64,000 bases of DNA from Brachypodium distachyon. Taxonomy: Eukaryota; Streptophyta; Magnoliopsida; Poales; Poaceae. Made by a program: the position numbers and the translations under genes. The stretch is taken from contig NC_016134.3 in the NCBI RefSeq assembly GCF_000005505.3, forward strand, positions 29,835,584 through 29,899,583. Direction: 5' to 3'. Position 1 is the stretch's first letter; the number at the start of each line of letters is the position of its first letter. The notes under the pieces are model-generated. The model was given only the letters and a program-made list of their open reading frames with translations, did not search any database and was not told where the DNA came from. Positions 11,539 through 21,890 of the stretch are shown here, one piece after another.

Positions 11539-13933
11539 CTATTCACAGCCCCATTTGGTGTTGAAACAGCTCAGAGAGATGGCGAAGGCCTGGAAGGCCG
11601 AGAGGGGGTAGCGGTAGTCCATGGTGAACATGTCCTTTGCAACCTTGCCGAATTGCAATATGACCTTATCATGCTCAGGTGGAGGGGGTGGAGCAGGCTC
11701 GGCAGGGTGTGGCGGGGTTAGGGCTCCAGCAGCAGGTAGCGCGGCGGCAGCAGTGAGCTGGAAGTTCTTGACAGAAGCGACAGTTACCCGGCCTCGGAAG
11801 TTGAGGCACCAGCACTGCAGCTGCTCATGCCATCTTGGAGCCTTATTGCGGAGAATCAAAGGTACGTCCTTGCACTGATCTTCGTCGCTCAGTGACTGCC
11901 GGCTGATCCCTGGGCCACCTCTAATTGAGCTGTCAGAGAATCGTGCACTGCTGAAATGCACCGAATGGTCCATAATAGATGATTTTGAGATCGATATTCT
12001 GCTGAAAGATTCATCCAGGGAACGTCGTGCAAGGATGCTATCCATTTGGCAAGGGACAGTGCCACCAGCCTCGAGGGATGAGGCAGGGATGGAGTGCATT
12101 ACGCAATGCATCCGCCTAGGACCCCGGGTTCCAAGGACATTGAGCTTGTAGGAGACCTGAGCTATGCTATACAAGCTGCAAGGAACCTTCGTCGACCCGT
12201 TCTTGGAGTAAAATCTTTGGCTTGGTTTTCCTGAGTTTGAAACAGTACTTGAATTGTATGGTGGCTGGGTGTCATACATTATAAACTTGGTGCCAATGAC
12301 ATTTGACCTTCAAAATGGTAAACATATTAGGATGTAACAACATTTGTCCAATTAAAATGCTGCATTGTGAAATAGGGCTATAGTTTCTTCAAGTTAGTAC
12401 CTCATTTTTCCAAGGTATGTATTTGAAGAGCTAGATATACTGTTCGCATTCATAGATATAATATATTCAGTCCATGTTGCACGGCAGATTCTTTTTGCTG
12501 ATAGAAGGAATTTGCCATTTTCAACAAGCACAGCTGTAGAAAAGAACATTTAATCATTTATGACATACTAAAATAATCATACTGGTAACAAGACACTAAA
12601 CATGTATACATTTGGATTTCCTTCGTTTTTTAGCAAAAAATCTGATGGATAAACATCAAAAAGCAATAAAACGAAAATACCATTCAATCTCAGATTCTCA
12701 GTCGAGCCATTAAGTAGTCCATGATAAGATACAAATATTCCACAACACAGAGACAACTAGCACATAAGTAAGCTTCGCAGGAGTACAAAGAAGTCACTCT
12801 CGAAGCAGTGCAAATTACTCGAGTGGTGCACATTTAGAGTGGCCTTTGTTTCTGAGTAACCATTCCAGCTTGTGTATGTACAGATATACTTATACCATAG
12901 GAACTGGTTGTTTTAATACAGCTGATCTTTAATGAAGAAACATATCCAGAGTTCTATTAGAAATTATTTTATCGAATAACAAGAAAAAATCTGATTAATA
13001 CAGGGGACACTTTAGTTTTTATTCACATGTGGTTTAATAGCTATGGTTCATTTCATCACATCCTCAATATGACTTCCAAGGAAGCTTTGAGAATCATATG
13101 ATATAAGAAACTAAGAATGAATATCAAGGCTGATGAATCAATCTGTAGTTCAGCACAAACAGAAAACAGCTTAGTCAAGCATATTCGTGTTCACTGATCT
13201 GTGACAGACTGACATCTCCAAAACCTACGCAGGGACTATAAAATTTATGCTTGCTATTTACCATCTTACATCAGGATAATATGTTGCATTCTTTAGAACA
13301 CCACAACTTCCAGTTACAGAGAACTGCATAGTTCTCTTTTCTTTTTACAGAATTCCCTAGTCCATTACAACATAAAATGTATGGGGGTACCAAGAAACTT
13401 ACCTGAGCTAAGCGAGAGGTACAGGTAATAGGTTTGGGTAGATCTATCCCTCTTAATGAAGCATTGGATAATTCCATGCCGAGGCCCAGGCTTTACATAG
13501 ATGAGACAACATTGAGTTTATTAGGACAGAGGTCAATGATGACAATGAAGAAGGATAACTGAATGTTAACATAACTGAACATTACCTGCTTCAGGGAAAC
13601 AGGAAAAGTGAGCTTTCCACACTCCTCTGGATTTTTTACTATCTCTTTACACATCTCTCTCCATGTTTTGCAGACAGCTGCACAAGCAACCACATTCCTC
13701 CTGCAAGGCCATGTAGCTTCACTGGCCTCCAACCTCTCAATCACATCTCGAAGCAATTCAGGAGGCAAGTTAGCCCAGCAGCTGCTCTGGATTACAGGCA
13801 CTGGGTCATGCAACTCATGGACAGCACCATGCGATTTGCCTCTGCAATGGCCCAGAAGCCTGGTCTCAAATCTTCTCTGAGATAAGCTACCAAAGCCATC
13901 CTTTACATCCCGCACAATGCTACGGAAGGACAT
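11539..13933 (-). CDS. Tubby-like F-box protein (TLP family)
   Basis: Four coding exons: 13586-13933, 13403-13490, 12401-12533 and 11539-12307, all with GT-AG borders, joining to 445 residues, a usual length for plant TLPs. The N-terminus [20 protein letters not shown] is a family signature. An F-box follows at about 53-100 ([33 protein letters not shown]). The tubby domain fills the rest from [10 protein letters not shown] (about 108), with [73 protein letters not shown] (as spaced motifs) and the C-terminal [15 protein letters not shown]. In the family, the tubby domain binds phosphoinositides at the plasma membrane and the F-box links to SKP1 in an SCF ubiquitin ligase. A 5' UTR intron (14054-15607) is predicted. 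No damage seen. Confidence 0.95.
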
Positions 13934-15810
13934 CTACTCCAAATTCCAAATATCGAGCACTGCCGTATAACAAAAACAATCTCGTGCTGTCGAACAATAG
14001 CATTCCAAGAAACAGTAATCAATTCAAATTCTCTTCACTATTATCAAAGGAACCTGAAGGAGAAAAATTAGTTATTAGTAACTAATATTGTCTGGTAATT
14101 TTCAGTGTACAGAGTCATCTGTGTTATTATATCTTATCTTCTATAGAAAGGTAGCCTCAACAAGTAAAATGCTATTTCTAATGTCAAAAGGGAACGGTAC
14201 TGTATGTTTACGTCAGAAATTAAAGCTTACTGCATAAGTTAACAGTCAGATTCCCGCAGAAACAGAATAAGAACTACATTAAATTTACGCTTAAGCCTTA
14301 CGGCAGCTTAACATCTGTTGACTCTTAAAATAGGCTATGGAAATCTGGAAAAGGAAACCAATGACTAATCTATTACTCCCTCCGTCCCATATTAAGTGAC
14401 TCAAATTTGTTCAAATATGGACGTATCTATGCCTAAAAAGCATCTAGATACATGTAATAGAAAGTCACTTAATATGGGACGGAGGGAGTATTACGCAGCA
14501 CAGAGTTAGCATACGATCGCATCAACAAATCATATCAGCACACCCCAGAAAATATCTCCAGAACGACTCATAGCTCGTTGCCACTTTCGAGGATAAAAAT
14601 CTACTATTAGCATCCAAACTTTAATCATATGGCTATTAAATGGATAGAGACCTCAGGACAGCAATTTTCCAACAGCCTGCTATCTGGGAAAATTCTCCAG
14701 GTTGTAGTAGCCACAACTAGAGATTAACGATACACTTCTCGTACCAGCACGAGCATCTCAGCACCTTAATTTACTTGACTACGGTAGCCTAAAAACGTCT
14801 GCACTTCTAGTTTGGGTAGAATCCAACTACAACATGCTACTCCACCAGTAAACACTAAACAAAAAACATCATGTGCAATAATAAGACACAAGCACATCAA
14901 ATGTTAAAAAAAGAACAAATTATAAATCAACCCATACATGATAACTAAATCTACTCGGGGGTAATTTAACCCTAAAGAGAAGAGCGCAGCAGGTCTGCCT
15001 TGGCACACAGACACAACCAAAATCCCTAGCTTTCACCGAGTTAGATCAACGAAGAACAGACCCGAAAACAGCTACCATTCCTCCTTTCCAACCAAATCCC
15101 ACTGAGATTTTTCCCTCCCTCCCTCCCCCTCTCTTGAAATCGCAGAAAAAGCTTTGCTTTGCGTCTCGACGCACTGCAAGGAAAGAGAGCTATGCGCAAG
15201 CCCACGGAGGGGCAGGGCAACACCCCCAGGTTTACAACGCAAACACGCCCAAGCGCTAGATCCCGCCGGTGGCAGCGCTCCGAGGCTTATTCTTCGTGAA
15301 AACGGCAAAGGAATCCAATGAGATTCAGGAACCCGCTTCATTTCATCCAAGAGAGACGACGCCCTTCGTCAGTTCTACAAAATTCAGCCAAGGAAATGAG
15401 CCGAAACCCCCCATCTCATCCGAGACGAGACCAGCCAAGCAAGTCGCAGAGGAATTCCCCGAAAACATGCAACAGCTTGCTCCCCTCTCCGTCTCTGCAG
15501 AAGCAGAACCCAATTCGCGGAATCCCCCCCGAGCACAAATCGCCGAGGAATTCCCCGAGGAAGTTTACCAGCACGGATCGAAGGAAGTCGGGAGGGAGCA
15601 CACGCACCTGGAGACGGAGCGTCCGCGGTCCGGCGGCGGCGGCCATCCGCATCGGCGAAGAGGAGAGGGGGAATGGAAGGAAACGGAGGGGGAAGTGGCC
15701 AAGGAAGGAACAAGTGGTGCCTGGAGGAGTGCAGTGCTCCCGTTTGAGGTTTGGGTGAAGCGCCGCTACTTAGCGAATTCAGGATTTTTGTCTCTTTTTA
15801 CGCTTGTGGT
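13934..15810 (-). promoter_or_regulatory. 5' leader of the tubby-like gene with a UTR intron
   Basis: Upstream of the ATG on the minus strand, leader sequence runs to 14053, where an acceptor (TTCTCCTTCAG) occurs. A donor CTCCAG/GTGCGTG lies at 15608, leaving a first leader exon of about 15608-15810. A long leader intron before the F-box exon is common in this family (my recollection). The intron contains a Stowaway MITE. Inferred from splice motifs only. Confidence 0.5.
14376..14488. mobile_element. Complete Stowaway MITE, TA target duplication
   Basis: Termini CTCCCTCCGTCCC and GGGACGGAGGGAG are perfect inverses, flanked on each side by TA (14374-14375 and 14489-14490). The inner sequence also pairs (attaagtgact with agtcacttaat), so the whole 113 bp can fold as a hairpin. 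It lies in the predicted leader intron of the tubby-like gene. Confidence 0.9.
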
Positions 15811-15840
15811 TCGGCGTTTGGGTTAACAAAAGCATTACTG

Positions 15841-15849
15841 TATATAATA
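15841..15849 (-). promoter_or_regulatory. TATA box of the tubby-like gene
   Basis: Minus-strand TTATTATATA, about 30 bp upstream of the expected start of the first leader exon. Confidence 0.45.
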
Positions 15850-16366
15850 AAGTACTCAGAAAAGGAAGAGAGCAAGAATATATTGGGAAACAAACATTTG
15901 CAGGTTCACAGAAGAGAACAGAAGAGACCAAAGCCCACGAGTACAGACAACATTTGCAACAGCTGAGTTACAATCACAGAAGAACATTGAATCAAGTCCT
16001 ATGGATCCCCTCTCATCTCAGAAAAATGGTCCTAAAATGGATGGATCGACAATGGTGGTCAGGGTTTTAATCTACCACCTCTACTTGCTTCTTCAACCGC
16101 CATACCCTCGCCGGAAAACCAGCTTCTGCCTGAAACAATCGAAAGAATGAGCGATATATGCATATATCAGGCATAAAGAAATTGGACTTTACGACAGATT
16201 CTAATCATAGAAAGATGAAGGGCAGGTTATGTAGATTGATAAGAAATTGTGCCAGTGGCTACAGGACAAGAGGACTACTTTTGAGACAATTAATCGAGAT
16301 TTGTAGACGAAGAACCAGTTTACTTGCTTACCATATTGCGAAGCAACGCTTTTGATCAAACAATGA

Positions 16367-17635
16367 TCATGCATGATTGGGATCGCCTTTTGCCATGAGC
16401 TCGAGCTCCTTGTGTCTTAGCAGAAGTTGTGACCGCTTGTTCATGATCATCATCCGTTCGTTCTCCAGTTCCATCCTTTTCATTTCCCTCTCCGTCTGCT
16501 TCTTGAATCTCTCCCACTTGAGACGTCGCTTTGTTATTGCCAGTTCGTTTACTTCAATCTGCAGTCGACGTTCCTGAAGCTCCAGTGCTTGTGAAGCCAA
16601 GTCCTTTTGCAGAGAAGGCAAGTTGGTTCCATCTGGTAAACCTTTGTTGATGTCCAATGTGATGCCATGGGGATCGAACCTCCCACTGCCATTGTTCGAG
16701 CTTGAAGGGACGAAACCCACATCAACATGATCCACCGTATGGCACATCCTTTTATTCATGTTGGTACGGACCGCTTGATGCCATTCATCATTCTCCTCGT
16801 AATCAGAATCTGCACTTTGATCCTCTCCACTGGTATCCTTCCTCGGACCACGGTCCTCTTTACATCTAAGAGCAAGCTGTAGTGAGTGCTGAAACTCGAG
16901 ATCTTCTGGTAAACTCACACGGTTGTTGTTATGATAAGAACACATCTCCTCATAGAACAAGTGCTTAGAGCTCAGTATCTTCCTTGCGTCTTCTTTCATC
17001 TTATCAGAAAGATTATCCATGCCATCAAGAAGTGCCGGATTGCCCACAACATCGCAAGCAATACCGCAACCAAGGATATCTGTAAGCCTTTTGTATCTCT
17101 TGTTCAGGTCATTGAACTTATCCTCACACTGCTGCGGTGACACATTGCAGCCTCTTTCACACATGACCTTTGATATTGCTTTCCATTTGCCCTTCTTCTG
17201 TGCTATTGTACCACTCCTCTTCCCGCAGTTCAGATCAGGCCCAGGATCCTCCGCGGTGTAAGATACTGCAGTAATCAAAAGCTTAACCATTGAACCTGCC
17301 CACTTCACCCGATGCCATGCGGAGCCATTCTTTCCTTTGCCACCCACATCCTCGGTCATATCATGCTCCTCCTCATCACTGAGGCAGTTCTTTGAGCGAT
17401 GACTGTGCTGGTGGTGGTCAACTTTTCCATGTTCTCCGAATTGAAATCTGGGTAATCTGTCAGGGTCTTGAATCCGGTTGACAGGCATTGCGAAGCTCCC
17501 TAGCATCAGAGATTGGTTAAATGGCTGCTTTCCTGAGCATGGAGCATGCATTTGCATTGAGTTGCCATGTCCATTCAAACTACCATAAGGAGTTACTTGC
17601 ATCGGGTTTCCAGGGGGTAGGCTGCTGCCTTCCAT
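16367..17635 (-). CDS. Trihelix (GT-gamma type) transcription factor
   Basis: Single coding exon of 422 residues. A trihelix/Myb-SANT-like DNA-binding domain covers about 108-190 (WAGSMVKLLITAVSYTAED, KKGKWKAISKVMCERGCNVS, PQQCEDKFNDLNKRYKRLTD), followed by the typical NPALLDGMDNLSDKMKEDARKI and ILSSKHLFYEEMCSYHN stretch. A long charged coiled coil occupies about 345-415 (LELQERRLQIEVNELAITKR, EREMKRMELENERM), probably for dimerisation. The N-terminal 85 residues are low-complexity with Met, Gln and His. Arabidopsis HRA1 belongs to this clade, but the role here is not predictable. The ATG at 17635 is the first in frame. A leader intron from about 17737 to 18795 is predicted, with a donor at 18795 (CATC/GTGAGT) and an acceptor (TTTTCAG) at 17737. 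Family call is confident. Confidence 0.9.
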   Translation of the reverse strand: MEGSSLPPGNPMQVTPYGSLNGHGNSMQMHAPCSGKQPFNQSLMLGSFAMPVNRIQDPDRLPRFQFGEHGKVDHHQHSHRSKNCLSDEEEHDMTEDVGGKGKNGSAWHRVKWAGSMVKLLITAVSYTAEDPGPDLNCGKRSGTIAQKKGKWKAISKVMCERGCNVSPQQCEDKFNDLNKRYKRLTDILGCGIACDVVGNPALLDGMDNLSDKMKEDARKILSSKHLFYEEMCSYHNNNRVSLPEDLEFQHSLQLALRCKEDRGPRKDTSGEDQSADSDYEENDEWHQAVRTNMNKRMCHTVDHVDVGFVPSSSNNGSGRFDPHGITLDINKGLPDGTNLPSLQKDLASQALELQERRLQIEVNELAITKRRLKWERFKKQTEREMKRMELENERMMIMNKRSQLLLRHKELELMAKGDPNHA

Positions 17636-18920
17636 TTGCCAAAGGATCGATCAACCAGGCAGGCGTACTTGTCAATACCATATAAAAGACCCAGGAAGCG
17701 CCACAGATCTTCACTTCAACATATCAAGGTTTCACCCTGAAAAGGCAATTCGGACAAATTATCAAAAGCACTTCAACATCTGTGTATTTCTCGATGTTGA
17801 GAAATGAGACCTGCACGCAGAATTAGACAGAGCTTGAATTCGACAGGGACGACCTAAATCAAGGCACTTTTGAACACACACAACAATCACGTCATTTGAA
17901 TATATTAGCATCATGCAAATGCAACAGTACATGATATTATTCTTTTCTGATGATGTCACAGCCACAGGCTGGACCGGCACTAACTGCAAAATCAACCAAA
18001 TGGACAGTGGAACACTTGAAAAAAAAATACAGTATCCTGAACTGCACCAAATTACGCAACAGGAGCGAACAACAAAATTTCCAGGGCTGTTAACCTGATT
18101 TACCAGTGCAGTAGCAACTAGCAACAAAAACTATTCACTGGTGCTAGCAAAAGCAAATGTTGCAGCAGCGTGCTGCTTCAGCTATGGATATATCCTATCG
18201 ACACCAAACTGGAAGAACTCTACACCAAAGTTGGCAATCATGTAACCAAAACTAATTCCACTAAAGCCCAAACTCCGCTAATGCCCAAGCAGTGCCAACA
18301 GTAACACACAATCGCGCCCAATTTACGCAGCTGAGCCGAGCACGCACCTGCGCCAGAAGGAACACACGCAGCGTGGGTACTGAAATCACGGCACAGACTA
18401 GAGAACTTGCATCGAGCTTACTCCTGCGCAAAGGTGGCCCGTAGGCTCCCAAGAATCCAACGCAGGAAATCTAAAACAGCCGATTTTCCTTCGCAGGGCC
18501 TCAAAGAAACACCCAATGGGCACCGGATTCGTCCCGTGCCTAAATTCCGCGAGCAAGAGAAGAGCAAATCCGGCCGCCCCCGCGGCCACTTGGGCACGGA
18601 ATCAGGCAGGCAGGGCCACTCCGTCTGCGGAAACTAAGAGCTGCGCCTGCGGCGGATTTCAGCAGCAGCACGGCGCAAGACAGACAGACAAAGGACGCAT
18701 TGGAACGAGAATAACAGAGACGGAAACAGAACGGGGATCATCCGGCCCCGGTTCCGAGAAGGAAGGAGGAGAGCGAGGGAGGAGGAAGAACTCACGATGG
18801 AGGCCCGGCGCGGCGACGAATCCAGGGAAGGTTCGGTTGACACCTTCGTCTTCGGCTTCCAGCTTCCCCTCTCTCGCTTTCCCTGTCTCTGGTCTTCGGC
18901 TGCGTCGCACAGAACAGGAC
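17636..18920 (-). promoter_or_regulatory. 5' leader of the trihelix gene with a UTR intron
   Basis: Leader exon 2 is about 17636-17736 and leader exon 1 about 18796-18920, with an intron of about 1.06 kb between. Open frames inside this span have no recognised domains and overlap splice signals, so I left them out. Confidence 0.45.
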
Positions 18921-18947
18921 TCTCAAGGAGGAAGGAGCGTGGGGCAG

Positions 18948-18953
18948 TATATA
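18948..18953 (-). promoter_or_regulatory. TATA box of the trihelix gene
   Basis: Minus-strand CTATATAC in a GC-rich setting, placed about 30 bp before the predicted leader start near 18920. Confidence 0.6.
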
Positions 18954-19021
18954 GCAGAGCAGGGGCTGGAAGAGAAGAGCTGGAGTGTTGTTTGGTACCG
19001 ACGGAGTCCGGCTCTCCGTGA

Positions 19022-21000
19022 ATGACAGGTGGGGCCACGAGTAGTAGGGCCGGCGATGTCAGTGTCAAGGGTCGATACAAAAGAGGGTGGGCGAGGGTAA
19101 AGAATGCGTCTGCGAGGCGCGGCGCCGCTCGTGCTCTTTCGGGTAGAGGTGGTCCTTTGCAGAAAAGACAATAATGAGATTTTGTTCGAGTTGTAATTTT
19201 TATTATATGACTGCGGCACCTCGTGCTCCTGCGGGTAGAGGTGGTCCCGCGACGCGCTTCTCGTCGGTCAACTCTGACTCGCCGATTTCCGTTGCAGAAA
19301 AGGCAATGATGTGATTTTGCTCGAGTCGTAATCTTTATTTTAGGGACTACGACATGCACGGCAGCCCTCGTGCTCTTGCGGGTAGAGGTGGTCCCGCGGC
19401 ACACTCGGTTCTCGTCGGTCAACTCTGACTCCCCGATTTCCGTTGCAGAAAAGGCAACAATGTGATTTTGCTCAAGTCGTAATCTTTTTTTATGACTACG
19501 AGACGCAAGACAGCCCACGTGCTCTTGCGGGTAGAGCTGGTCTCGTGGCGTACTCGGTTTTCGTCGGTCCACTCTGGCCCGCCGATTTCTGTTGCAGAAA
19601 AAGGCAATAATGTGATTTTTCTCGAGTCGTAATCTTTATTTTAGGACTACGGCACACGGGGCGGCCCTCGTGCTCTTGCGGATAGAGGTGGTCCCGCGGC
19701 ACGCTCGGTTCTCGCCGGTCAACTCTGACTCGCCGATTTTTGTTGCAGAAAAGGCAATAATGTGATTTTGCTCGAGTCGTAATCTTTTTTTTATGACTAC
19801 GGCACACAGGATGGCCCTCGTGCTCTTGCGAGTAGAGACGATCCCATGGCGTACTCAGTTTTCGTCAGTCCACTCTGCCCCGCCGATTTCTGTTGCAATA
19901 AAGACAATGATGTGATTTTGCTTGAGTCGTAATCTTTATTTTATGACTACGGCACGCAGGGCGCCCCTCGTGCTCTTGTGGGTAGAGGTGGTCCCGTAGC
20001 ACGCTCAGTTCTCGTCGGTCAACTCTGATTCGTTGATTTCCGTTGCAGAAAAGGCAATAATGAGATTTTGCTCTAGCGTCATCTTTATTTTATGACTACG
20101 GCACCGTGTTTCGTGTTCGTTGATGACGGGTGGGGCTACGAGTAGTAGGGCCGATGGTGTCAGTGTCGGTGCCGGGGAGGGTAGAGGTGGATGATGTGTG
20201 CATGATGGGGCGGGACAGCTCGCGTGTTCTTGCTTCTAGAGGTGGTCCCGCGGTGCGCTCGCCTTTCGAGGGTCAACACCAACTCACTGGTTTCCTTGCA
20301 AAAATATGGTTTGCTCAAGCACAATCTTTAATTTACGAATGCTGCATCATGTTCGTAGTTGTACATGACATGTGGAGCCATGAGTAGCAGGGCCGACGAT
20401 ATCAGTGTCAAGAGTCGATACGAGAGTGAAAAGTTGGGCGAGGGTAGCAAACGCGTGCACGGCGGGGCGGCTCCGTGTTCTTGCGGGTAGAAATGGTCCC
20501 ACAGTGCGCTCGCATTTAGTGGTCAACCCAACTCAATGATTTCCTTACCAAAAAAATATGATTTGCTCTAGCACAATCTGTATTTTACGAATGCATCATG
20601 TTTTTTACCTGTAGAAGACATGTGGGGGCTATGAGTAGTAGAACCGACAGTGTCAGAGTCATTGCTGGTAGAAGGACGAGGATAGATGAGGCGTGCGCAA
20701 CGGGGTGGGGTGGCTCCTGTGTTATTGCTAATATAGGTGGTCCTGCGATGCACTCCCTTTCATCGGTCAACACCAACTCAGTGATTTCCGCTACAAAATA
20801 ATGTGATTGGCTCCAATATAATCTCTAATATTTACAACCACGACATCATGTTTCGTACTTGTAAATGACCGTGGGTCTATGAGTAGTTGGGTTGACGGTG
20901 TCAGAGTCAGCATAGAGCGGGTGAGGGTAAATGATGCGTGTGGGGAGACTCCAGTGTTCTTGGCATTGCCTAGTTGATATGTTTCGGATGTGAAAAATTG
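19022..21000. repeat. Tandem array of about 250-bp units with an amplified 150-bp subunit
   Basis: Units anchored on gtgctcttgcgggtagagg begin at 19222, 19369, 19519, 19669, 19819 and 19969, so the inner spacing is 150 bp (147 for the first). On both sides lie longer units that also contain an approx. 100-bp module anchored on gagtagtagggcc, at 19040, 20141, 20383, 20633 and 20882, with spacings of 242-250 bp on the right. Other conserved words are ccgatttccgttgcagaaaa and gtcaactctgactcgccg. The array fills the region between the promoters of the trihelix gene (minus) and QCR6 (plus). Open frames on the minus strand through it are a by-product of a unit length divisible by three. Confidence 0.9.
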
Positions 21001-21170
21001 AGATATTTTGGATGTAAGAAGAATTTTTAATCTACAACCAACGACATTGCTTCGCCCGGTCCACCAGCACCACAAGAAGGCTATTGCTTGACGCGCTTCT
21101 GATAGGGACGCGCTTCTGATAGGCTCATGATACCCTCATCGGTTGTTTCCATCGCTAAACTGCACATTTA

Positions 21171-21424
21171 GGACCTCTTTGATTCACAAGGTTTCAAAAA
21201 CATGGGAATGGAAAAAAAATGAAGGATCATGTGATAGCCATAGTTATGGTAGAAGCAAGAGGAAGGAAATTTCCCTCGAGGTTGGAGCTCATGAAAATTT
21301 GCAAAATAGTCTACAAACTTTTACTTTGGTTTCAAATCCGGCAAATCAAACTGAGCTATATAGGAAAATTTACTTTGGATCAGAATTCCCAAACCTCCTA
21401 TAAAATTCTTTTGAATCAAAGAGC
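21171..21424. repeat. Probable MITE with CTCTTTGATTCA termini
   Basis: The left end reads GACCTCTTTGATTCACAAG; the right end on the minus strand reads AGCTCTTTGATTCAAAAG. The 250-bp AT-rich interior has no gene. This class of terminal word is common in grass intergenic DNA. Target duplication not established. Confidence 0.5.
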
Positions 21425-21890
21425 TAGAGCGAATTTCCTCCAACGGAACGCAGGGCACGGGATGTAGGGTTCATGTTTTTTTTTTGGAAAAGGCTTACAT
21501 GCCTGCATTCGAAGAACAGATGATTGCCATCTTTCGAATAGGGAATGCCACGCGAGTTCAGATACTACAGCGGTAGTGTAAGAGAGGCTAAAAAATTAGG
21601 GAACGGCAGAATGCACAGCGTGTGTTAACAAAGAGAGAGGAAACAAAACAGTCAATCAGCTTTATGCTCTGCATATGGGCCCAAAGACGACCATCATGGC
21701 CCACAGCCCAGTCTCTCCAGTCCAAACAGAGCTAGCACGAATACCACCCTTCTCGTCGCTCTCCCTCGTCGTCGTCGTCGTCTACCTACCAACCTTCCAA
21801 AATTCCCCACCCACTCGCAAACCCTAGCTCCGATCAGCCCCTCGGACCAGATCCATCCCTCGCCCGCGCCTCGCCACCAGCCCCGTCGCC

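Noticed and set aside
17762..18127. 121-codon minus-strand frame upstream of the trihelix gene
   Set aside because: Lies within the predicted leader intron and shows no domain.
18634..19572. 312-codon open frame on the minus strand
   Set aside because: It runs from the trihelix leader into the tandem array; its length comes from a repeat unit divisible by three, and it overlaps the trihelix promoter.
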